Assembly (NCBI GenBank): GCA_019419585.1
Contig: DXZQ01000008.1
Span: 1-64,000 of the forward strand
Reading direction: 5' to 3'
DNA: 64,000 nt
DNA from: Collinsella sp.
Lineage (GTDB): Bacteria > Actinomycetota > Coriobacteriia > Coriobacteriales > Coriobacteriaceae
The notes under the pieces were generated by a model. That model had not been told where the DNA came from and did not search any database. It was given only the letters and a program-made list of their open reading frames with translations. The first letter of the stretch is position 1. Every line of letters begins with the position of its first letter. The translations under genes were made by a program, and so were the position numbers. Below, one piece after another: positions 50,145-58,852 of this stretch.

Positions 50145-53140
50145 GCTGGGGGTACCCCGTTCGTCGCCGCGGCCTCTGGTTCCACTTTTCGCTGAATTTC
50201 GCTCAAAAGCTCGGCTGCGACTTCGCTGCTTTTGAAACGAATGCTGCAGTCTTCTTTCTTTGGGAAAGCCAGCAACGGAATAGCTCCGTACCAGACAGTT
50301 TCCTCGTCAATCACTGATGCGCACAGGCGTCCTTCGGCTTTGATGAGATGGTTGACGTTCATCTCGGCAAAAATCGCTTTCACGTCATCGCGTGGAGTTG
50401 AAGCAATAGAAATCTCAAGGGCAATTCCACGGGTAGCGGCATCCGCGAGTGCAGCGGCGAGCTTTTCAAGGCATGCGGCGGACGCGTAGGGTGCGGCAAT
50501 AAAAATGCTTTTCGATGCGTTCTCGATGTCATTCACTAAAGCCTCCACGGCTCTTGCCGACCTAACGAGGATATTTCGATCGTCCTGTCTGTTGTCGTTT
50601 GCCGCAAAGACTTCATACCCCAGCTTGGCGTAGGTCTTGAGCCTCTTTTGATACATGCGCGCGAACATGGGTATCGACAGGTCAACATAGTCGAATATCT
50701 CAACCCGCTGTTTGCCCCCGTGGCTTCTGTGTAGCCTACCTGCCTGCTGCGTTATGCTGCCGTCCCAAGATATTGGAGTGGCAATGAGCAAAGTGTCAAG
50801 GTAAGACAGGTCGAAGCCCTCGCCCAGAAGACTTTCAGTTGCGACGATGATTCGATGCTCATGCTCAAAGCTGGGAAGACTCTTCAGTATTGCTTTTCTT
50901 TCTTTGGCGTCGATTTCTCCGGTTAAGAGTATGGGTTCGTGTCCACGGCTTTGAAGTAGCCTGCATAGCTCTTCGGCATGCTTTTTTCTTTTAGATAGCA
51001 CAAGCGGATGCCGGCCGTTTGATGCGGCCTCGAGGGCGTCCTCGATAATTGCTTCGTTTCTCGCGGCGTGTACACACAGGAGATCGAGAATTTGGTTAAA
51101 GGATGCTCCTGGTTCGTAGGTGGGTAATCGAATTCCGGTGAAACGCGGTCTAACAATGCGCTGAATCCCCTGCTGGATTGCTTGCGTTTTTGGATCGACG
51201 ACATAGCGAACCGGGCCGCAGAGCATCGAGAGTGCCCGCGTGAGTCCGTCCGAACGCTCGGGCGTTGCGGAAAGGCCATATACATATTTGGCTGGAGCGG
51301 ACTTGAGGACAAGCTCAAGCTGTGGCGCGGCCGCATGGTGACATTCGTCACAGATGATGAGACTGTAATCGCGAACGAACTCCTTGGCTAATGACTCGCC
51401 GGTTTGGGGATCCTTGCCGGATAGCGACTGGAATGAAGCAATGTCGATGAGACGGCTTATGGCGGTCTTGCCTCCTCCGATTTGCCCAATGAGCGGAGGC
51501 TGTCTTTTGCTGATTCGTCCCTTTGGGGTTCGGACGGGCTCTCTGTTGTCCGGGATGTCGAGAAATCGTTCGAGTTGGGATTTCCATTGGGCAATGAGCG
51601 CAGTCTTGGGAACGATGACAAGCGTTGGAAGACCGATGGCAGCAATAAGATAGGCTCCAATGACGGTTTTCCCGAAACCCGTCGGCGCGGACATGATCCC
51701 GTCTTCATAGTTGAGCATCTGTTCGGCGGCAATTTGCTGTTCAGGGCGAAGAGCCCCTTTAAATGTCATCACAATTGGATTGCCCGACATGCGCTTGTCT
51801 GAATAGTGAGCAGAAGCGCCGGCTTCTTGAAGCAGCCGCTCGAGTTGAGCTTTACAGCCTCTGGGAATCGCAACGCAGCCATCTCTAAGTTCGCTGAGGT
51901 CTATGTACCGCGGTTTGCCGAATACTGATTGGTGCATTGATTGGGCACGGAAGAATTCCGGGTTGGCAAATGTTGCAAGCCTGCGAACTTCCATTTGAGC
52001 TGCGGGACTCAGAGATTTTTCGGGGATATAGAGCATATCGGCCTGCGTGACGGACAGCGATGACGGGAAGTCCCGCGGTGTGAGCGGAAGCCGCTTTCGC
52101 AGTCTCTGGGAATGTGGCACACCGGTGTTTACCGCCGCAACAGCTGCTATTCCATGTGACCTATTTTCGATGCTCTCGATCAGATTTTGCACCGTTGCAT
52201 GTGGAATCAGCTGAATTTGCGAAAGGTAAAGCCATTGATCGGGAAAGGGCTCAAATTGCTTGTCAACAAATACGCTGTTCCCTTTTCGCTGCGCTTTTCC
52301 TTGAAAAGGCAGTGCTATGAGATTTCCGAAGCCGCCCTCAGGAATGGTGGACTGCGCGGGCAGCATTCGGTCAAAAGCTTGAAAGGTGATTGTCTTGTTG
52401 AGCGCCGCCGCCTCGGTGATAAGGCTGCTTCCAAATTCTCGCGCGATCTTTGCGCTGGTGAGTTCTAGGAAGAAAAACCAGACATGTGCGCCGTTACCTG
52501 ATCTCGATCGCTCGACTGCAGCATCGATTCCATGGTTTTTTGCGACAAGCCGAATGGCGTTTGTCGCTTCTTTCCAATCGGCTCCGTCAAAGTCGATGAC
52601 CAGGACTTTTGTGTTGCTGTCACTATCGAGAACGTATTGACCTATGACGTCTCGGAGCCTGTCGTCGTTGCCTTTAAAATGGGCGATGATCGCGGCATCG
52701 CTCAGCTCGGGGAAGATGCGGTTGCCGCATTCCGCGCATTTGGTTTTCTGACGATTTACTTTGGGACAAATGCCTGCCTTCCACTCATTTGCGCAGGCGG
52801 GTGTATAGCCGATTCCCCCGTCTTTTCTGCGGTACCCATGAGCGTAAACATCTTTGCGGCCAGTAAAGAGATTGCGAAAGAGTTCCAGTTTGTCGCGCGC
52901 TGGACTCGCACTGGTGACGATACCCTCGACCTGCGCCCGTCTATCGAAAGATGTGCCAGCTTTCTCCCATTCTTCGAGCGTTGCGTAACGGATGTCTGGG
53001 CCATTGCTGCAGATGACGATTTGGCCGTGCGGCTCAGATACATGAACGACTGCTTCCTTGAATTGGAATACCGTGTCCCCGATGAGGGCGTATTGATGCG
53101 TGACGGTGCTCATGTAAATGCCGTTCTTGTCGGAGTTCAT
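50129..53140 (-). CDS. TOTE-type archaeo-eukaryotic primase/SF2 helicase with PLD-like tail
   Basis: The 1003-residue product is a three-part fusion. An N-terminal zinc-binding segment (CANEWKAGICP...CAECG, about 116-139) and an AEP primase domain follow first (DFDG 183-186; SGNGAHVWFFF 214-224). A superfamily II helicase comes next (APTGFGKT, IICDECHHAAAP, VYGLSATPERSDG, QQAGRLHRSHG). The C-terminal 120 residues resemble phospholipase D but the HxK motif is missing (LCASVIDEETVWYGAIPLL). Proteins of this plan are linked to the TOTE conflict/defence systems. G+C is lower than the core. It sits beside dinJ-yafQ, MITE and IS elements, so an island is likely. The ribosome site is weak. Confidence 0.88.
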   Translation of the reverse strand: MNSDKNGIYMSTVTHQYALIGDTVFQFKEAVVHVSEPHGQIVICSNGPDIRYATLEEWEKAGTSFDRRAQVEGIVTSASPARDKLELFRNLFTGRKDVYAHGYRRKDGGIGYTPACANEWKAGICPKVNRQKTKCAECGNRIFPELSDAAIIAHFKGNDDRLRDVIGQYVLDSDSNTKVLVIDFDGADWKEATNAIRLVAKNHGIDAAVERSRSGNGAHVWFFFLELTSAKIAREFGSSLITEAAALNKTITFQAFDRMLPAQSTIPEGGFGNLIALPFQGKAQRKGNSVFVDKQFEPFPDQWLYLSQIQLIPHATVQNLIESIENRSHGIAAVAAVNTGVPHSQRLRKRLPLTPRDFPSSLSVTQADMLYIPEKSLSPAAQMEVRRLATFANPEFFRAQSMHQSVFGKPRYIDLSELRDGCVAIPRGCKAQLERLLQEAGASAHYSDKRMSGNPIVMTFKGALRPEQQIAAEQMLNYEDGIMSAPTGFGKTVIGAYLIAAIGLPTLVIVPKTALIAQWKSQLERFLDIPDNREPVRTPKGRISKRQPPLIGQIGGGKTAISRLIDIASFQSLSGKDPQTGESLAKEFVRDYSLIICDECHHAAAPQLELVLKSAPAKYVYGLSATPERSDGLTRALSMLCGPVRYVVDPKTQAIQQGIQRIVRPRFTGIRLPTYEPGASFNQILDLLCVHAARNEAIIEDALEAASNGRHPLVLSKRKKHAEELCRLLQSRGHEPILLTGEIDAKERKAILKSLPSFEHEHRIIVATESLLGEGFDLSYLDTLLIATPISWDGSITQQAGRLHRSHGGKQRVEIFDYVDLSIPMFARMYQKRLKTYAKLGYEVFAANDNRQDDRNILVRSARAVEALVNDIENASKSIFIAAPYASAACLEKLAAALADAATRGIALEISIASTPRDDVKAIFAEMNVNHLIKAEGRLCASVIDEETVWYGAIPLLAFPKKEDCSIRFKSSEVAAELLSEIQRKVEPEAAATNGVPPAVAVK

Positions 53141-53320
53141 TGAAATGAGGGTACGTTATTTTGGTTTTTTGGGCATCCGATTCTGATTTTAGTTCGGTGA
53201 TAGTGGAGTGCGGCTCCGTGAGTGGTGTTTGGCTGGTGCCAAAAAATGTGGCAGCTGTTATTGAGTGGGTTTTAGCGGCTGCGGGGCGGGCTGGAGATTC
53301 CGGGAGCTGCCCTCGAATAG

Positions 53321-53548
53321 CCCGCTGGGCAAAAAATGGCAAATATGAGTACTGTGGTTTGAGCGGTAACATATCATCTGGAAAGTATTTAAGACCAATC
53401 GATTCGGATTGGATATAATCAACCCTCTAAACATGGCGATTCGGGACTTTATGACGCTCGGAATTGGCGGAAGATGGCAATTTCAGCCAGATTTCGCTGT
53501 TACTAAACTGGTAACAGTACTCATATTTGCCATTTTTTGCCCAGAGGG
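53321..53548. mobile_element. MITE-like element B, copy 2
   Basis: The left end CTGGGCAAAAAATGGC then AAATATGAGTACTGT matches the inverse of the right end (ACAGTACTCATATTT then GCCATTTTTTGCCCAG). Near both inner ends is the TAGTnACA block shared with copy 1 at 22501. The interior is AT-rich and without a supported gene. It lies 32 bases from the IS256 element. Confidence 0.8.
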
Positions 53549-53572
53549 TATCGCAAGGGGGTTGAACAAAGC

Positions 53573-53580
53573 ATCGATCG
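53573..53580. repeat. 8-bp target-site duplication of the IS256 element
   Basis: ATCGATCG here and at 55082-55089 flanks the inserted element directly. The 8-bp size is right for IS256. Confidence 0.8.
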
Positions 53581-55081
53581 GGTGGCGCGCGCAGACGTGG
53601 TGTAAGAGCGTCCCGAGGTCCGTCGCTGCAAGTCCCGATGTTACTCCTTCTTGAGACCGCGCCTCTCGACTATCTCGTCCACTATCTCCCTGGCGCGCCG
53701 CCCGAGCGCGCGGCGCCTCCCCTCTGTCGGGGCCGGCCTGTCCGCGGGCTCGGCGAAGCCCTCGGCGGCCGAGGCCTCGGAGAACACGCGCTGCTGGGAC
53801 CACTGTCCCTCGGTCTCCATGAGGCTCGCGCACGTCAGGCGCAGCATCGACCCCCTCGAGGGGAAGGACTGCACGACCCTGTAGCGGCGCTTGATCTCGC
53901 GGTTGGCGCGCTCCTGGACGTTGTTGGTGCGGAGCTTGGCCCAGTGCGCCCTGGGGAAGGCCGTGAACGCCAGCGCGGAGTCCTCGGCCTGCTCGAAGAC
54001 CTCGCCGGCCCTGGCGGACACCGACGCCACCCAGGGCGCCGCCTCGGCCCACACGCAGCGCGCGAGGTCGGGGTCGTCCTGGTAGACCGCGGCGTGCACG
54101 AGGTCCCTGACGGCCGCCTTGGAGTCCTCGGGCCTGCCCGAGCAGGCGCTCTGGAGGTTGCGCTGCAGGTGCGTCACGCAGCGCTGCCAGGCGCAGCCCT
54201 GGAACAGGCGCGAGACGGCGGCCACGAGCCCGGCGTGGCTGTCGGAGACCACGAGGCGAACGCCGGCCAGCCCGCGCTCGCGCAGCCCGCCGAGGAATGC
54301 CGCCCAGGAGTCCTCGCTCTCGGTGTCGACCACGTCGCAGCCCAGGAAGTGCTTGCGCCCGTCGGCGCCCAGCCCGATCGCGGTCACGACGCCCTGCGAG
54401 ACGACCGACGAGCCGACCCTGCAGCTCATGTAGGTGGCGTCGAGCCACAGGTAGCAGCACGGCGTGCCCGACAGGTCGCGGCGGCGGAACTCCGCCACCT
54501 CGGCGTCGAGGTCGGAGCAGAGGCTCGAGACCTCCGAGCTCGACAGCGAGGATATGCCCAGCTTGGACGCCACGCGCTCGACCTTGCGGGTGGACACGCC
54601 GCATACGTACATCTCCTGCACGATGGCGGCCACCGAGGTGTCGACGCGCGACCATCGCGCGAGCATGCCCTCGGGGTAGTAGGTGCCGTGCCTGAGCTTG
54701 GGTATCTCGAGCTCCACGTCGCCCACGGCGGTCTTGAGCGACCTGGGGCGGTAGCCGTTGCGGCTGTTCTCCCTGCCGTCGCTGCGCTCGTTGCGGCTCG
54801 CGCCGCACATCTGCTGGGCCTCGGAGTCCATCAGCGCGTTCATCACGCTGCCCAGCACCCTGCACGCGAACTCGCGCGCTGCACTCCTGCCAAAGCCTCG
54901 CCGCCTCGAGGGCCTCGTCGCGGCCGAGGCGCAGTACACTCTCTTCTTGGGGCATCGCCTTTCCTTCCATTCGTCACCTTCATTACTCCAACGACGAATT
55001 CTAGGCGGTGTCCCCTCCCTTTCAAGAAAGGGCGGAGGCGGGGCATTCCCCGCCTCTTACACCACATCTCTGCGCGCTACC
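53581..55081 (-). mobile_element. Complete IS256-family insertion sequence (1501 bp)
   Basis: The 28-bp terminal inverted repeats are 53581-53608 (GGTGGCGCGCGCAGACGTGG...) and 55054-55081. They differ at four positions and both end TGGTGTAAGAG. The element is flanked by the 8-bp duplication ATCGATCG and encodes one transposase on the minus strand. The clean ends and duplication suggest fairly recent insertion, into DNA already carrying MITE and repeat elements. Confidence 0.92.
53641..54939 (-). CDS. IS256-family (Mutator-type) transposase
   Basis: The 432-residue product has the IS256 DDE core: DATYMSC (first Asp), VVSDSHAGL (second Asp) and NNVQERANREIKRRYRVVQSFPS (Glu). The zinc-like start NERSDGRENSRNGYRPR and EIPKLRHGTYYP are typical. 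The N-terminus is unclear: in this frame the start is GTG 54939, but an ATG at 54955 in another frame encodes MPQEESVLRLGRDEA, a more normal lead. One base in the GCGCGCG run near 54880 would join them. The gene may be frameshifted near its start. Confidence 0.9.
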   Translation of the reverse strand: MYCASAATRPSRRRGFGRSAAREFACRVLGSVMNALMDSEAQQMCGASRNERSDGRENSRNGYRPRSLKTAVGDVELEIPKLRHGTYYPEGMLARWSRVDTSVAAIVQEMYVCGVSTRKVERVASKLGISSLSSSEVSSLCSDLDAEVAEFRRRDLSGTPCCYLWLDATYMSCRVGSSVVSQGVVTAIGLGADGRKHFLGCDVVDTESEDSWAAFLGGLRERGLAGVRLVVSDSHAGLVAAVSRLFQGCAWQRCVTHLQRNLQSACSGRPEDSKAAVRDLVHAAVYQDDPDLARCVWAEAAPWVASVSARAGEVFEQAEDSALAFTAFPRAHWAKLRTNNVQERANREIKRRYRVVQSFPSRGSMLRLTCASLMETEGQWSQQRVFSEASAAEGFAEPADRPAPTEGRRRALGRRAREIVDEIVERRGLKKE

Positions 55082-55126
55082 ATCGATCGCCGCCAATTTC
55101 TCGATTGGCTGGTTGGGCGGCAATGA

Positions 55127-55192
55127 AGTTGCGGCGTAATGGGAAGCGTTTCGCGGCCTTTTGGCTAAAACGGCACCTTTTCCGCCGCGACT
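55127..55192. repeat. Degenerate inverted repeat D-like copy
   Basis: AGTTGCGGCGTAATGGGA (from 55127) and the inverse of AGTCGCGGCGGAAAA (to 55192) keep the repeat D pattern in weakened form. A further hairpin (ACGCCGGCGCGCC with GGCGCGTCGGCGT) lies at 55202-55238. 55203-55324 shows nothing else. Confidence 0.6.
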
Positions 55193-55324
55193 CCTAAAAA
55201 GACGCCGGCGCGCCTTGAGTTGCGGCGCGTCGGCGTGATGGCTTTGTTGTGGCTGGGTGTACTTCGGTTGTTCGACGGCTTTGGCATGTCCGATCTTGCC
55301 AGGCAAGCCTTTGTTACCGTTTAA

Positions 55325-55376
55325 CGTTTGCCCAGATAAAACCTGCCAAAATAAACCTGTCCCTAATTGGCAGGTT
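55325..55376. repeat. Inverted repeat C, copy 1, at the end of a DegV gene
   Basis: AACCTGCC...GGCAGGTT arms enclose AAAATAAACCTGTCCCTAATT. The preceding CGTTTGCCCAGATAAA (from 55325) also precedes the right copy at 62700. It overlaps the stop and last residues of the DegV gene. Confidence 0.8.
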
Positions 55377-56223
55377 GGTAGCGGGGGCAGTAGCTGATGG
55401 CGATGGCGTCGACGCCTACATGGGTGGCGATGGTGCAGCCGATGGGGCCGGTGCCGGCGTCTACGTAATCCTGGCCCGCGAGTGCCTCGTTGACAAGTTC
55501 CTGCTCCTCGGCGGCGCCGGTCGTGAGCACACGCACGCTTGAGCCCGGGTGCTCGTCCAAAAACGCGAGGCAATCTGCCATGGTGTTGGCGACGATGCGC
55601 TTGGCGCCGCGGCCCTTTTTGATGGCCTTGATCTCGCCCGATTTCCACTCCGGCGAAACGGCCAGGCGAATGTTGAGCATCTGCGTGAGCTGGCCGGCAA
55701 GCTTGGGCGCGCGGCCGTTCTTAACGAGGTTCTCGAGCGTGCGGGGAATCAGCAGCAGGTGGGCGTCGGGCAGGGCCGCGCGGATCTGCGCCTCGGTCTC
55801 GTCCAGGCTGCGGCCGTCCTCGCGCATAGCCAGCGCGTACTCCACCAGCAGGCCCTCGGCGCCCGAGCCGGTGCGCGAATCGATGCAGCGCACGTCGAGC
55901 TCGTGGGTCTCGGCGACCAGGCATGCGTTGGAATAGCAGGCGGACCACTCGCTGCACAGCGAGATAAAGATCGCGCTGTCGTGGCCATCGGCGCGTACGC
56001 GGTCAAACAGCGCCTTGAACTCGCCGGCGCTCGGCTGCGAGGTGTGCGGCAGCTGCTCGGAGCCAGCCATGCGGGCGACGTATTCCTCGGCGGTAATCTG
56101 CACCTGGTCGAGCAGGTCCTCGCCCTCGATAATCACATGCAGCGGAATCACGTAAATGCCGAGCTCTTGGGCACGGGCGGGGGAGATGTCCGACGTGGAG
56201 TCGGTTATGATGGCAAAAGACAT
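55363..56223 (-). CDS. DegV-family fatty acid-binding protein 2
   Basis: The 286-residue product has the DegV pattern: IITDSTSDISPARAQELGI, LPHTSQPSAGEFKALF, FISLCSEWSACYSNA and GPIGCTIATHVGVDAIAI. Unlike the usual SGT motif, the second site reads SEWSACYS. ATG 56223 follows GAAAGGTG. The last five residues come from repeat C. It is a distant paralogue of 35226-36116, and the two may prefer different fatty acids. Confidence 0.92.
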   Translation of the reverse strand: MSFAIITDSTSDISPARAQELGIYVIPLHVIIEGEDLLDQVQITAEEYVARMAGSEQLPHTSQPSAGEFKALFDRVRADGHDSAIFISLCSEWSACYSNACLVAETHELDVRCIDSRTGSGAEGLLVEYALAMREDGRSLDETEAQIRAALPDAHLLLIPRTLENLVKNGRAPKLAGQLTQMLNIRLAVSPEWKSGEIKAIKKGRGAKRIVANTMADCLAFLDEHPGSSVRVLTTGAAEEQELVNEALAGQDYVDAGTGPIGCTIATHVGVDAIAISYCPRYQPAN

Positions 56224-56379
56224 AATTGCACCTTTCGTTGGGGCGCGGCAGCGCCGCCTTCTGAAAGCAAAGTGCGACAAGTATAGTGGAGTTGCTCTAC
56301 ATTGCTAGGTTCAATTGTTGAATAGTCAACAGTTTGAAGCGGTGGTGTGGAAATCATCAACTGGGGAAGAAGGGTGCCG

Positions 56380-57042
56380 ATGGCGGCATTGCAACTTTGC
56401 GAGCGGCCGGTTGTGCTGTTCGATTTTGACGGCACGGTGGCCGATACGGGTCGGGCAGTGATGACCTCGACGCGCAAGACGCTGGCTGCGCGCGGGTTTT
56501 CGGAGACGCAGATGGGTGATCTGCGCCGCATGATCGGGCCGCCCCTGTGGAAGAGCTTTCACGACTTTTACGGCTTTTCCCGCGAGGAGTCGCTTGTGGT
56601 GGCCGACGAGTACCGCGCCTTTTTTGATGAGCTGGGACCGGAGGAGTACCCCGTGTTCGATGGGATTCCCGAGCTGCTGGATGAGTTGGCCGCCCGGGGC
56701 AAGCGTATGGCCGTGGCGACGTCACGCATGGAGGCCAAATGCATCGACATGGTGCATGAGCTTGGTCTTTCTCAGTTCGAAGCCGTGGTTGGCATGAATC
56801 CGCCGCAGGGGCGCGAGACCAAGGCCGATTCGGTTCGCGATGCCCTGGCGGCGCTCGGCGCGACGGCGGACGATGCCGTGATGATCGGCGATCGCTTTAA
56901 CGACGTCGAGGGCGCGCACGCGATGGGCGTGCCGTGCATCGGCATCTATTCGGGCGCGGCGGCGCCGGGTGAGCATGAGGCGGCGGGTGCCGATGCAGTG
57001 GTGCACTCGGTGGCCGAGCTTGCTAAACTTTTCTCTATCTAG
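56380..57042 (+). CDS. HAD-superfamily phosphatase (Gph/PGPase-like)
   Basis: The 220-residue product has HAD motifs I (LFDFDGTVADT), II (VATSRM), III (lysine after ETKADS) and IV (MIGDRFNDVEG). The cap is the C1 type of phosphoglycolate-phosphatase-like enzymes (RMIGPPLWKSFHDFYG). The substrate is uncertain; a sugar or nucleotide monophosphate is likely. ATG 56380 follows GAAGGGTG; GTG 56347 is an alternative. It starts 157 bases from the divergent DegV gene and is followed by the M20 dipeptidase. Confidence 0.9.
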   Translation: MAALQLCERPVVLFDFDGTVADTGRAVMTSTRKTLAARGFSETQMGDLRRMIGPPLWKSFHDFYGFSREESLVVADEYRAFFDELGPEEYPVFDGIPELLDELAARGKRMAVATSRMEAKCIDMVHELGLSQFEAVVGMNPPQGRETKADSVRDALAALGATADDAVMIGDRFNDVEGAHAMGVPCIGIYSGAAAPGEHEAAGADAVVHSVAELAKLFSI

Positions 57043-57096
57043 GAACTAAATGTGAGGGGCGGGTACGCTTGCCGCTCATTGGTAAGGAGGCAGTCT

Positions 57097-58533
57097 ATGA
57101 ATCAGGTGGAGCAGAGCGTCGCTGAGTATGTCGACGAGGTCTGGGAAGATGTCGTCGCCGATATCGAGCAGCTGGTGAGCTATCCGTCCGTGGCAGTTTC
57201 TGCCGATGCAGAGCCCGGCGCGCCGTTTGGCCGCCCGGTCCGTGACGCGCTCGACTGTGTGCTCGGCATCGCGCAGAAGCTTGGCTATCAGACGAGCGAC
57301 GACGAGGGCTATGTGGGCATTGCCGATATCCCTGGCCGCGGCGACAAGCAGCTCGCGACCATCTGCCACGTGGACGTGGTGCCCGCCGGCCCGGGCTGGA
57401 ACACCGACCCGTTTGCGCTGGAGCGTCGCGAGGGCTGGCTGCTCGGCCGCGGCGTTATCGACGACAAGGGTCCGGCGGTGCTGTCACTCTACGCCGGCGC
57501 CTATCTGCTCAAGCACGGCATTACCCCGCGCTATACTTTCCGCGCGCTGCTGGGCTGCGATGAGGAAGTGGGCATGTCCGACGTTCACCATTATCTGGAG
57601 AACCACGCAGACCCCGACTTTTTGTTTACGCCCGATGCCGAGTTTCCGGTCTGCAATGCCGAGAAGGGCCAGTTTGGGGCGACGTTCGTGAGTCCCAAGA
57701 TCGACGGCGGGCGCATCGTGTCGTGGAGCGGCTCCGAGGCGAGCAATGCCATTCCGTCGCAGTCCATCTGCGAGCTCGCGATTGCCGCCGATGAGCTGCC
57801 GGCGCCCGTTGAGAACGCCGACCGCCTGGAGATCACGGCGCTTGATAACGGGCATGCGCAGATTTTCGCCCACGGCATTGGCGGTCATGCCTCGATGCCA
57901 GAGGGAACGATCAACGCCGTCGGGCTGATCGTGGCGTATCTGCGCGAGGCCGAGGACGCGTTTGGTGCACGCGACGAGCGCCTGCTGACGCCTGCCGAGC
58001 ACGAGTTCGTCAAGTTCCTGGCCTTTGTGCATGCGGACGCCTATGGTCGCGGCCTGGGTATCGATGCGACGAGTCCGGCGTTTGGCCCGCTTACCTGCAA
58101 CGCTGGCGTCATCCGCGTGGCGGATGGCCATATTGAGCAGGTCATCGACGTGCGCTTCCCCGACAGCACGAGTGCCGATACCATCCGCGAGCAGCTCGAT
58201 CCGCTCGTGGGCCGTTTTGGCGTGACGTGCCGTGTGGGTCGTGCGAAGGTGCCGTTCTCGGTCTCTGCCGACGATCCGGCCGTGAAGGCGCTTATTGATA
58301 CCTATAACGAGTTTACGGGCAAGCATGCTGAGCCCTTTGCCATGGGCGGCGGCACGTACGCGCGCAACTTTGCCCGCGCCGTCTCGTTTGGCCCCGAGGA
58401 GACCGGTCTGGAGCTGCCCGAGTGGGGCGGCCAGATGCACGGTCCCAACGAGTGCGCCAACGAGGAACAGCTCAAGCAGGCGCTCAAGATTTATATCGTG
58501 GCGATCTTACGTTTGAACGAGCTTGAGCTTTAA
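57097..58533 (+). CDS. M20-family dipeptidase (PepV/Sapep-like)
   Basis: The 478-residue zinc peptidase has the M20 motifs ICHVDVVPAG, GRGVIDDKGP, GCDEEVGM and a His near the C-terminus in the MGGGTYAR region. Sapep/PepV enzymes split Xaa-dipeptides in the cytoplasm. AAGGAGG precedes ATG 57097. It complements the C69 dipeptidase at 22822, suggesting peptide-based metabolism. Confidence 0.93.
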   Translation: MNQVEQSVAEYVDEVWEDVVADIEQLVSYPSVAVSADAEPGAPFGRPVRDALDCVLGIAQKLGYQTSDDEGYVGIADIPGRGDKQLATICHVDVVPAGPGWNTDPFALERREGWLLGRGVIDDKGPAVLSLYAGAYLLKHGITPRYTFRALLGCDEEVGMSDVHHYLENHADPDFLFTPDAEFPVCNAEKGQFGATFVSPKIDGGRIVSWSGSEASNAIPSQSICELAIAADELPAPVENADRLEITALDNGHAQIFAHGIGGHASMPEGTINAVGLIVAYLREAEDAFGARDERLLTPAEHEFVKFLAFVHADAYGRGLGIDATSPAFGPLTCNAGVIRVADGHIEQVIDVRFPDSTSADTIREQLDPLVGRFGVTCRVGRAKVPFSVSADDPAVKALIDTYNEFTGKHAEPFAMGGGTYARNFARAVSFGPEETGLELPEWGGQMHGPNECANEEQLKQALKIYIVAILRLNELEL

Positions 58534-58580
58534 GGCTGCGGCGTTTTAACAACTTAGCACCCCTTTCGTCCGGGCTTTTT

Positions 58581-58649
58581 AAGTTGCGGTGGAATAGTTC
58601 CTAGAATGGGCCATTTGATGGCCAAGCAGGAACTATTTCACCGCAACTT
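58581..58649. repeat. Inverted repeat D, copy 2
   Basis: The arms AAGTTGCGGTGGAATAGTTCC (58581-58601) and the inverse (58629-58649) are perfect, 21 bp but for one pair. An inner TGGCC/GGCCA hairpin follows, then a T-rich run (TTTGTTTTTATT), so it may also act as a terminator after the dipeptidase gene. Confidence 0.85.
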
Positions 58650-58852
58650 TGTTTTTATTGGTGTAAAAGGCGGGTCATGCTTGGTGGCGGGTTTGTTATT
58701 CGTTTGTAAAGCCGAGCCGCGCTTGCGGTAAGGGTCTATCAGATGCCCGTAATAAAGCGCAGCTGACGCGGGCGCTGCCCGATCGAGACCGTATCTTTCC
58801 AAACAGCAAAGCGGGCAGGGTGCCCGCGAGTCGCTTGTATGAAAGGAAGATC

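Noticed and set aside
54939..54970. Separate small gene MEGKAMPQEESV upstream of the transposase
   Set aside because: It is better read as the displaced N-terminus of the transposase; its continuation in that frame has no domain.
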